Below, piece after piece: positions 5,769 through 11,374 of a DNA stretch of 11,374 bases (position 1 is its first letter; each line of letters opens with the position of its first letter). The stretch covers positions 1-11,374 of the forward strand of contig JAHIJU010000200.1 in the NCBI GenBank assembly GCA_018898235.1. The letters are read 5' to 3'. The position numbers and the translations under genes are program-made. Source of the DNA: Actinomycetota bacterium. GTDB taxonomy: Bacteria; Actinomycetota; Actinomycetes; Actinomycetales; Cellulomonadaceae. The notes under the pieces are model-generated. The model saw nothing but the letters and a program-made list of their open reading frames with translations, searched no databases and was not told the origin of the DNA.

Positions 5769-6392
5769 GCCGATCGCCGTCCGGACCGCCAGCGCGAGCA
5801 CCAGTCCGCCGCCGATGATGGCCGTCCACCGCCGCCCTCGCGGCCCCACCAGCCAGCGCCCGGCCGTTGCCCCCGCGGTGGCCAGCGCCAGCTGCCAGGC
5901 CGCCGAGGCCACGACCACCCCGACGACGAACGCCGCTCGCGCGCTCACCGCCTCCAGCGCACCGAACGGCCGCCCCGCGATGAGCGCCGCGAAGTAGACC
6001 AGCGTCGCCGGGTTCACGGCCGTCAGCCCGAGCACCGTGACGTACGCCCGGGCCGGTGACCAGCGGGCCGGTGCGGCACCCGGCGGCGGCGGTGGTGTCC
6101 ACGCCGGACGCATCAGCCACACCCCGACCAGGGTCAGGACCAGCGCAGAGCCCCAGCGCAGCGGGTCGCGCCAGTCGACCAGGGCGGGGGCCAGCACCGC
6201 TCCGGCGAGCACCGCGGCCACGGCGTACACCCCGTCGACGCTCGCGGCCCCCAGGCCTCCGGCGGCGGCGGTGCGCCAACCGTCCCGGGCGCCCAACGTC
6301 ACCAGCAGCGCCCCGATCGCCCCGACCGGGACCGCGACCGCCAACCCGGCCGCCATCCCCGCGAGCAGGGCGGAGACCACCGAGGCGGTCAC
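5766..6392 (-). CDS. LysE/RhtB-family amino acid exporter
   Basis: This 208-residue inner-membrane protein has the length and pattern of the LysE superfamily. It has about six hydrophobic segments (roughly 5-33, 43-68, 78-95, 115-140, 152-178, 188-207). VPVGAIGALL near the N-terminus stands where LysE members have their conserved PGP/PGA motif, and LTAVNPATLVYF (123-134) is the typical NP motif before the fourth span. A Pro-rich linker (99-108) separates the two halves. Members export amino acids or related small metabolites by proton exchange; the substrate is not predictable. The GTG at 6392 has no ribosome binding site but overlaps the TGA of a 32-codon frame (GTGA, bases 6389-6392), which would permit coupled translation. 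The gene is divergent from the reductase/MerR operon and convergent with the BpsA-like gene, so export of a polyamine-related compound is imaginable but unproven. Confidence 0.85.
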   Translation of the reverse strand: MTASVVSALLAGMAAGLAVAVPVGAIGALLVTLGARDGWRTAAAGGLGAASVDGVYAVAAVLAGAVLAPALVDWRDPLRWGSALVLTLVGVWLMRPAWTPPPPPGAAPARWSPARAYVTVLGLTAVNPATLVYFAALIAGRPFGALEAVSARAAFVVGVVVASAAWQLALATAGATAGRWLVGPRGRRWTAIIGGGLVLALAVRTAIG

Positions 6393-6487
6393 CGTCGTGG
6401 GTGCGTGCGCTCGCGCCGGACCACCTGCTGCTGCCCGGCCGCGAACGCGGTCGGGCGGGCAGGACGGGTGGTGGTCAGCGCGGACAT
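6389..6487 (-). CDS. Possible 32-aa leader peptide upstream of the exporter
   Basis: A short frame starts with ATG at 6487 and ends with TGA at 6389-6391, overlapping the exporter GTG start by four bases (GTGA). Its product is basic, with three Gln in a row (19-21) and an Arg/His-rich end. It has no cysteines, no membrane span and no strong ribosome binding site. Because the exporter start also lacks a ribosome binding site, coupling through this frame would explain how the exporter is translated. It could equally be a chance open frame in GC-rich DNA. Confidence 0.25.
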   Translation of the reverse strand: MSALTTTRPARPTAFAAGQQQVVRRERTHPRR

Positions 6488-6504
6488 GGCGTCATGGTGC
6501 CAGA

Positions 6505-6522
6505 CCCCGGGCGCTGCCGGGG
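6505..6522. repeat. Short perfect inverted repeat in the divergent region
   Basis: CCCCGG (6505-6510) and CCGGGG (6517-6522) flank GCGCTG. It lies between the exporter leader and the reductase promoter. In an mRNA of the exporter it would be a 5'-leader hairpin about 18 bases before the 32-codon frame. A regulatory role is only possible, not shown. Confidence 0.3.
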
Positions 6523-6548
6523 CCCGATCGACACCAGAGCTGGCCCGC

Positions 6549-6579
6549 TTGACTTCGAGTGCACTCGAAGGTGCACCGT
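6549..6579 (+). promoter_or_regulatory. MerR-type promoter and operator of the reductase operon
   Basis: TTGACT (6549-6554) is a near-consensus -35 box. A perfect 18-bp palindrome, CTTCGAGTGCACTCGAAG (6553-6570), overlaps its end and fills the spacer. A 19-bp spacer leads to CACCGT (6574-6579), a poor -10 box that keeps only the A2 and T6 of TANNNT. An over-long spacer holding a dyad is the hallmark of promoters that MerR-family regulators untwist to activate. The MerR gene at 7585 in the same operon is the obvious regulator. The predicted transcription start (about 6586) coincides with the ATG at 6587. Confidence 0.75.
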
Positions 6580-6586
6580 GGGGGCC

Positions 6587-7585
6587 ATGTCGATCCCCAC
6601 CCGCACACTCGGCTCCGCCACGAACGGAACCGCCCTCACCACCTCCGCCCTCGGCCTGGGCTGCATGGGCATGTCCGCCTTCTACGGCGCGACCTCGGCC
6701 CCCGGCAGCGACGACGAGCGCGAGTCGCTCGCCACCCTCGACCGCGCCCTCGAGCTCGGCGTCACCCTGCTCGACACCGCCGAGATGTACGGCCCGTTCA
6801 CCAACGAGGAGCTGGTGGCCAAGGCCCTCGTCGGTCGTCGTGACCACATCGTGCTCGCCACCAAGTTCGGCATCTCCGGCAACGGCGGCGGCCGGCAGTT
6901 CGACGCCAGCCCGACCACCGTCCGCCGGTCCGTCGACGGCAGCCTGCACCGCCTCGGCACCGACCACATCGACCTGTACTACCTGCACCGGGTGGACCCG
7001 ACGACCCCCATCGAGGAGACCGTCGGCGCGATGGCCGAGCTGGTGACCGCCGGCAAGGTGCGCCACCTGGGCCTGTCCGAGGTGAACGCCGACACGTTGC
7101 GGCGGGCGCAGGCCGTGCACCCGATCACCGCGGTGCAGTCGGAGTACTCGCTGTGGACCCGTGACGTCGAGCAGGTGCTGCCCACCATGCGTGAGCTCGG
7201 CGTCGGCCTCGTCGCGTACTCCCCGCTGGGGCGCGGGTTCCTCACCGGCCGGCTGCGGGTCGACGAGCTGGCCGCCGGCGACTTCCGCAGGGTCAACCCG
7301 CGGTTCGTCGGCGACGCCGTCGCGGCCAACCAGGCGATCGTCGACGAGGTCCGCCGCCTCGCCCAGGACAGGGGCGTCACCCCCGCCCAGCTCGCACTCG
7401 CCTGGGTGCTGGCCCAGGGGCCGGACGTCGTGCCGATCCCCGGCACCCGGCACGTGGCGCGCGTGGAGGAGAACGTCGGCTCGCTGGCCGTCACCCTCAC
7501 GGCCGCCGAGCTGACGACGCTCACCGCACTGGCCGACCAGGTCCGGGGCGACCGCTACCCCGACATGTCGGCGGTGCACCGCTGA
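6587..7585 (+). CDS. Aldo/keto reductase
   Basis: This is a 332-residue, NADPH-type (beta/alpha)8-barrel oxidoreductase of the aldo/keto reductase superfamily (PF00248), cytosolic, reducing aldehydes or ketones. The catalytic tetrad is complete: Asp63 (LLDTAEMYG), Tyr68, Lys93 (ATKFGI) and His134 (YYLHRVD). The cofactor-binding end is also present: YSPLGRGFLTGRL, and VPIPGTRHVARVEEN near the C-terminus, whose Arg and Asn bind the nucleotide phosphate. The sequence resembles the YajO/AKR13-like group common in soil actinomycetes. The start is ATG 6587; an in-frame GTG at 6578 would add three residues (VGA) and has GAAGG six bases upstream, but the promoter position makes the mRNA begin at about 6586, which favours a leaderless ATG. 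The stop overlaps the MerR ATG (TGATG). The operator in front suggests induction by a reactive electrophile or its own substrate; no inducer can be named. Confidence 0.93.
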   Translation: MSIPTRTLGSATNGTALTTSALGLGCMGMSAFYGATSAPGSDDERESLATLDRALELGVTLLDTAEMYGPFTNEELVAKALVGRRDHIVLATKFGISGNGGGRQFDASPTTVRRSVDGSLHRLGTDHIDLYYLHRVDPTTPIEETVGAMAELVTAGKVRHLGLSEVNADTLRRAQAVHPITAVQSEYSLWTRDVEQVLPTMRELGVGLVAYSPLGRGFLTGRLRVDELAAGDFRRVNPRFVGDAVAANQAIVDEVRRLAQDRGVTPAQLALAWVLAQGPDVVPIPGTRHVARVEENVGSLAVTLTAAELTTLTALADQVRGDRYPDMSAVHR

Positions 7586-7974
7586 TGTCCACGACGACGG
7601 CCGAGGCCGGGCTCACCATCGCGCAGGCCTCGGCCGTCACCGGGCTCAGCGCTCACACGCTGCGGTACTACGAGCGCGACGGGCTGATGCTCGATGCGGT
7701 CGACCGGGACCCCGGCGGTCGGCGCCGCTACAGCCCGGCGGACATCTCCTGGACGACGATGCTCACCCGGCTGCGGGCCACCGGGATGCCAGTGTCCGAG
7801 GTGCGCCGGTACGCGGCGCTGGTGCGGGCGGGTGACGGGAACGAGGCCGAACGGCTCGCCCTGCTTCGGGCGCACCGCGACCGGGTGCGGACCCGGCTGG
7901 CCGAGGAGGGCGAGCACCTCGCAGCGATCGAGGCCAAGGTGGCGATCTACGAGGGACGCGCCACCGGCTGCTGA
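7585..7974 (+). CDS. MerR-family transcriptional regulator
   Basis: This 129-residue protein is a short MerR regulator. The winged-helix DNA-binding part spans about 10-78, with TIAQASAVTGLSAHTLRYYERDGLM (11-35, helix-turn-helix and the RYYE signature) and GGRRRYSPADI (44-54, wing). A dimerisation coiled coil follows (about 80-123, ERLALLRAHRDRVRTRLAEEGEHLAAIEAKV). It has no metal-binding cysteine cluster; the only cysteine is the last residue, Cys129, so it belongs with the short MerR proteins that sense small organics or electrophiles rather than metals. The ATG overlaps the reductase stop by one base, which indicates translational coupling. It most likely binds the palindrome at 6553-6570 and controls its own operon. 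A hairpin containing its stop codon in the loop ends the transcript. Confidence 0.93.
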   Translation: MSTTTAEAGLTIAQASAVTGLSAHTLRYYERDGLMLDAVDRDPGGRRRYSPADISWTTMLTRLRATGMPVSEVRRYAALVRAGDGNEAERLALLRAHRDRVRTRLAEEGEHLAAIEAKVAIYEGRATGC

Positions 7975-7992
7975 CCCGCAGCCGGCGGCGCG
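7957..7992. terminator. Bidirectional terminator with the MerR stop codon in its loop
   Basis: CCGGCTGC (7964-7971) pairs with GCAGCCGG (7978-7985) around loop TGACCC, which starts with the MerR stop codon. After one A/C mismatch the stem continues with CGCGCC (7957-7962) against GGCGCG (7987-7992), six more pairs. The convergent metallophosphoesterase stop is at 8002-8004, ten bases away, so the hairpin can end transcripts from both sides. There is no U-tract. Confidence 0.65.
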
Positions 7993-8001
7993 CCACGGCC
8001 G

Positions 8002-9501
8002 TCACCGCAGCCGGTGCCCCGGATCCGGCAGGCGCCAGACGGTGTCGCGGTCCTGGAGGCGTCCGGCGGCCGCCGCCAGCAGACCGTCGCGCGCCCGGTA
8101 GTCGTTGACCGCGAGCGTGCGGGACAGCCCCGCCAGGGCCAACGGGGAGTCCAGCGGCCCGGGCGTGCCCAGGTGGTCGATCACCGTGGAGGCCAGGGCG
8201 AGCCCGTCGGCCTCGCGCACCAGCTCCAGCACCCGGCCCTGCTGCGGCCAGTCGATGAGCGAGGACGTCGTGATCTCCCAGAACCCACCCGCGGGCCCGA
8301 GGGCCGCGGGCCGGGGGTGCCACAGGCTGGTGTGCGCGTGCACGTGCCCGGCGATCCAGGCCACGACCCCGGTGTGCCGCAGCAGCAGCCGCAGCAGCTC
8401 GTCGGCCAGCACGCGGCGCCCCGCGCCCGCCGGCGCGTACCCGTTGACCAGGGTCCACGACGGATGGTGCGAGGTCAGGATGACGTAGCCGCCCGCGGCT
8501 TCCGCCAGGCGACGGTCCAGCCAGTCGAGCTGGGCCTCGTCGATGGACCCCTGCCAGCCGCCGTGCGGGTTGACGGTGTCGATCGCGAGCAGTCGCACCT
8601 CGCCCACATCGGCCGACCAGGAGTTGCCCGGCCCGGGCGTCCCACCGGCACCCGCGGTCGCCTGGGCCGCGGCGAACTGCCCGGGCGTGACGAACGCGCG
8701 GGTGCGGTCCGGCCGGATCGGCTCGGTCGGCGAGTCGGGCTGGTGCGTGTACCGCGCCGGGCCGATGGCGGCGACCGCCTCGGTGACGACGAGCGGGGTC
8801 TGCGTCGGCGCCAGGTCGACGACCCGCCGCGCGCCGGTGGCCAGGGCGTTCAGCTCGGCATCGGGCGCCACGACGCCCTGCAGCAGTGCGTCGTGGTTGC
8901 CGTGCACCCCGAACCACGGCACCGGGAGCCCGGGGGAGTGCACCGGTTCGCTCGCGGCCGCGACGAGCCCGGGTGCCCGCGGGTAGCCGTAGGCGGACGT
9001 CGGCCGGTCGGGTTCGTCGGAACCGTCGGGGTGCCAGAACCACCGGGACGATCCGCGTGAGCCGACCCAGTCGCGCGCATCGGCGGTCGCGGTGCCCCCG
9101 GCCATGAGCGTCGCGTACCAGCCGAGCTCGTTCGACTGCGCGTTGTCGGTCGCATCGCCGGTGACCAGCACGGCGTCCAGCGGTGCCCCGGTGACCGGCC
9201 CGCGGGCCGTGCGCCCGATGGCAGCCAGCGCGGCGGCGGCCACCTGGAGCGTGAGGATCTCCTGGGGCCGGTAGGTGCCGATCTCCGGCAGCCGACCTGC
9301 CCACGGGCTGTCCGGGTCGCCGAAGTGGTCGAGGTACTCCTGCCGGGCGGGCGAGGCCGCATCGCACAGGTGCAGGTCGGACAGGTGGGCCAGGGTCAGG
9401 AGCGTCGCGCCGCGCGGCGATGTGCCCGTCCTGTCGGGCACGGGACCGGCCGTCAGCTCGCGCCACCCACCGGCCCCGGGGGTGCCGGGCAGCCAGCTCA
9501 T
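8002..9501 (-). CDS. Calcineurin-like metallophosphoesterase, TIGR03767 type
   Basis: This 499-residue protein carries all motifs of a dinuclear metallophosphoesterase: HLSDLH (39-44), GDATDN (115-120), GNHD (201-204), SHHP (344-347) and GHVH (385-388). Residues AHLSDLHLCDAASPARQEYLDHFGD, at about 38-62, match my memory of the actinobacterial TIGR03767 (PPA1498) family, whose substrate is not established. Between GDATDN and GNHD there is a long insert (about 120-195) that could shape the active site. There is no signal peptide or membrane span, so it should act in the cytoplasm. The ATG at 9501 starts 19 bases after the ABC ATPase stop; the upstream sequence has only a weak GGTGGT ribosome binding site. 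It is the last gene of the ABC operon, which suggests hydrolysis of a phosphoester brought in by the transporter. Confidence 0.88.
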   Translation of the reverse strand: MSWLPGTPGAGGWRELTAGPVPDRTGTSPRGATLLTLAHLSDLHLCDAASPARQEYLDHFGDPDSPWAGRLPEIGTYRPQEILTLQVAAAALAAIGRTARGPVTGAPLDAVLVTGDATDNAQSNELGWYATLMAGGTATADARDWVGSRGSSRWFWHPDGSDEPDRPTSAYGYPRAPGLVAAASEPVHSPGLPVPWFGVHGNHDALLQGVVAPDAELNALATGARRVVDLAPTQTPLVVTEAVAAIGPARYTHQPDSPTEPIRPDRTRAFVTPGQFAAAQATAGAGGTPGPGNSWSADVGEVRLLAIDTVNPHGGWQGSIDEAQLDWLDRRLAEAAGGYVILTSHHPSWTLVNGYAPAGAGRRVLADELLRLLLRHTGVVAWIAGHVHAHTSLWHPRPAALGPAGGFWEITTSSLIDWPQQGRVLELVREADGLALASTVIDHLGTPGPLDSPLALAGLSRTLAVNDYRARDGLLAAAAGRLQDRDTVWRLPDPGHRLR

Positions 9502-9520
9502 GGGCGCACCACCGACCGGC

Positions 9521-10588
9521 TCATGCCAGCATCACGGCCCCGGCCTCGGTGCGCACTGTCACGCTCACGTGCTCGCCGACCCGCAGCGCATCGGTGCTCT
9601 CGGACAGCACGTCGGCGAGCAGCGGGCCCTCCTCGGGGTGGTCGAGCGTGAGGCGGGTGACGGCGCCGAGGAAGGACAGCGCGACGACGCGCGCGCCTGC
9701 CTGCGCCGGACGTACCTCGACCTGTTCGGGTCGCACGATCGCCAGCCGGTCGGCCGTCGTGTCCGTCGCCACGAGGTCGCCGATCACGTCGACCGGGACC
9801 CCGAGCGCCCACCAGGACCCGTCCGGCCCGCGCCGGGCGCGCACCCGGTTGACCGTCCCGACGAACCCGGCGACGAAGGCGGTGGCCGGGCGGCGGTAGA
9901 GCTCGCGCGGGGTGGCGATCTGCTCCAGCCGCCCGGTGTTCATCACGGCCACCCGGTCGGAGATCGCCATCGCCTCGCCCTGGTCGTGCGTGACCAGCAC
10001 CGTCGTGACGCCGAGCTCGCGCTGGATGCGCCGGATCTCGTCGCGCAGGTGCTCGCGGACCTGGGCGTCCAGGGCGGACAGCGGTTCGTCGAGCAGCAGC
10101 AGGCCGGGGCGGGTCGCGATGGCGCGGGCCAGGGCCACGCGCTGCTTCTGGCCGCCGGACAGCTGGTGCGGGAACTTGTCGGCATGCTCGGCCAGCCGCG
10201 TCACCTCGAGCAGGTCGTCGACCGTGCGCGCGATGGTGGCGGCGTCGGTGCGACGTACCCGCAGGCCGTAGGCGATGTTCGCCCGGGCGGTCAGGTGCGG
10301 GAACAGGCTGTAGTCCTGGAACACCATGCCGAACCCGCGCCGACGCGGCGGGACGGACGTGATGTCCTTCCCGCCGATCCGGATGGTCCCGGCGTCCGGC
10401 TGCTCGAACCCGGCGAGCAGCCTCAGCGCCGTGGTCTTCCCGCAGCCCGACGGGCCCAGCAGGCACACGAGCTCACCCGGTTCGACCACCAGGTCGAGGT
10501 GCTCGAGCGCGACGGTGGAGCCGAAGGTCTTGCGTACTCCGGCCAGCTCGACGCCCTGCGTCGCGGTCGCCGTCTGAAGGTCGGTCAT
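9521..10588 (-). CDS. ABC transporter ATP-binding protein (PotA/phosphonate-type)
   Basis: This 355-residue cytosolic ATPase subunit of a binding-protein-dependent importer has a complete ABC domain: Walker A GPSGCGKT (45-52), Q-loop Gln91 (VFQDYSLFPH), signature LSGGQ (143-147), Walker B LLLLDEP (163-169), D-loop SALD, and switch His201 (VTHDQGEA). A C-terminal TOBE-like domain (about 285-355) follows, containing LAIVRPEQVEV. This architecture is that of PotA, FbpC and PhnT-type importers for polyamine, iron or aminoethylphosphonate. The ATG at 10588 has AGGAG (complement at 10594-10598), five bases upstream, embedded in the end of the permease gene; the permease stop is eight bases before the start. 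The phosphoesterase gene follows 19 bases later. Substrate is inferred only. Confidence 0.92.
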   Translation of the reverse strand: MTDLQTATATQGVELAGVRKTFGSTVALEHLDLVVEPGELVCLLGPSGCGKTTALRLLAGFEQPDAGTIRIGGKDITSVPPRRRGFGMVFQDYSLFPHLTARANIAYGLRVRRTDAATIARTVDDLLEVTRLAEHADKFPHQLSGGQKQRVALARAIATRPGLLLLDEPLSALDAQVREHLRDEIRRIQRELGVTTVLVTHDQGEAMAISDRVAVMNTGRLEQIATPRELYRRPATAFVAGFVGTVNRVRARRGPDGSWWALGVPVDVIGDLVATDTTADRLAIVRPEQVEVRPAQAGARVVALSFLGAVTRLTLDHPEEGPLLADVLSESTDALRVGEHVSVTVRTEAGAVMLA

Positions 10589-10596
10589 GGGGGCTC

Positions 10597-11374
10597 CTAG
10601 ATGCCGAGGGTCGTGGTGCCGAGTCCGCGCCGGCGCAGCAGCCGCACGACGGCGGCCAGGGCGAGGCCGGTGAGCACCATGACGGCCAGCGCGAGCGCCA
10701 TCCCGGCGCGCGCCTCCGACCGCTGGAAGTCGACGAGGTACGTCGGGAGGGTGGACTTGAGCAGCAGGGACGCGAACGCGAACTCGCCGAGCACCAGTGC
10801 GGTGGTCAGCCCCCCTGCGGCGACCAACGAGGCGGTGAGGTTGGGCAGCACCACCCGCACGACGGCGCCCGCGGTGGACGATCCGAGCGAGGTCGCGGCC
10901 TCGACCAGGGTGCGCGCGTTGATCGAGCGCAGCCCGGCGTCCAGGGCCCGGTAGGTGAACGGCAGCGCCCACACCGCGTAGAAGGGCACGAGCGACAGGG
11001 TCGAGGCCAGGAACCCGGGTGCGACGGCGCGGAACGTCGCGGCCACGCCGACGACGAGAGCGATCGGCGGGATCACCCACGGCACGAGGGTCGCGGCCCC
11101 CAGCCACGGGCGCAGTCGCGGTGCCCGGACCTCGGCGTAGATCGTGGGCGGCACGAGCAGCAGCATCGTGAGCGCGACGGTCAGCACGGCGAGGACGGCG
11201 GAGATGCCCGTCGCCTTCCACAGCGCGGGCTGCGAGAGCGCCTCGACGAGCGCGTCGAGCGACCACTTGCTGAAGAAGGTGTCCGGGCCGAGGAGCACCA
11301 CGGGCACGTTCTGGAACGCGAACCGGGCCATCGCGAGCTGCGGCACCAGGAAGTACAGCCCCAGCAGCACGAGG
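10597..11374 (-). CDS. ABC transporter permease subunit, 5' end outside window
   Basis: This is a MetI-type (BPD_transp_1) inner-membrane permease subunit. About 259 residues are visible and reading continues into the right edge, so the true start lies outside; the GTG at 11370 is probably internal. Five or six hydrophobic segments are visible, the first at the very edge (LLGLYFLVPQLAMARFAF). The EAA loop that docks on the ATPase is clear: EAATSLG...VVLPN, about residues 157-177 counted from the GTG at 11370. This short single-permease form fits two-permease importers such as PotBC or PhnUV, so a second permease and a binding protein should lie upstream. The stop (TAG, 10597-10599) overlaps the AGGAG that serves the ATPase gene. 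Confidence 0.88.
   Translation of the reverse strand, partial: LVLLGLYFLVPQLAMARFAFQNVPVVLLGPDTFFSKWSLDALVEALSQPALWKATGISAVLAVLTVALTMLLLVPPTIYAEVRAPRLRPWLGAATLVPWVIPPIALVVGVAATFRAVAPGFLASTLSLVPFYAVWALPFTYRALDAGLRSINARTLVEAATSLGSSTAGAVVRVVLPNLTASLVAAGGLTTALVLGEFAFASLLLKSTLPTYLVDFQRSEARAGMALALAVMVLTGLALAAVVRLLRRRGLGTTTLGI

Noticed and set aside
9275..10600. 441-codon + strand frame over the ABC operon
   Set aside because: It is antisense to a textbook ABC ATPase and to the start of the phosphoesterase, and is typical of GC-rich shadow frames.

Overview
The window is high-GC DNA with dense, GC/GTG-rich codon use, G/C third positions, frequent GTG starts and GC-rich hairpins without U-tracts behind genes. 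This fits an actinomycete (high-GC Gram-positive); the genus cannot be fixed from the sequence. Every named gene is a chromosomal housekeeping or accessory type. I see no rRNA, tRNA, intact insertion sequence or CRISPR array.

Layout. Positions 1-336 hold no convincing gene. At 337-1234 lie two + strand genes of visibly lower GC and less biased codons: a secreted protein of unknown function (206 aa) and a small unknown protein (81 aa), probably one transcript. A gene-poor stretch (1235-1535) follows, with a strong hairpin at 1317-1346 and three tandem 36-bp repeats at 1370-1477. A phospholipase D superfamily gene (1536-3238, - strand) is split by a one-base frameshift near 2601-2604. Two further - strand genes follow: an FMN/F420-type split-barrel (PPOX-like) protein (3406-3876) and a TraR/DksA zinc-finger protein (3996-4340). 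The latter is divergent from a + strand homologue of branched-polyamine synthase BpsA (4421-5719). That gene converges on a LysE-family exporter (5766-6392, -), which may be translationally coupled to a 32-codon upstream reading frame.

A + strand aldo/keto reductase (6587-7585) overlaps a MerR-family regulator (7585-7974) by one base. Its promoter carries a perfect 18-bp palindrome inside a long -35/-10 spacer, the classic arrangement of a MerR-activated promoter, so the pair looks like a self-regulated operon. The right end is a - strand operon read from the window edge: ABC permease (5' end outside the window), ABC ATPase, then an intracellular calcineurin-like metallophosphoesterase of the TIGR03767 type. 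This suggests import and then hydrolysis of a small phosphorus-containing or polyamine-like solute; the substrate is inferred, not seen.

Most gene ends carry a GC-rich hairpin. At both tightly convergent gene pairs the stop codons lie within the hairpin itself (5717-5768 and 7957-7992). I found no clearly new multi-gene system. The best leads are the frameshifted PLD gene with an altered first HKD motif, the MerR operator with an apparently leaderless target gene, the BpsA-like protein with an added C-terminal region, and the low-GC secreted/unknown gene pair.
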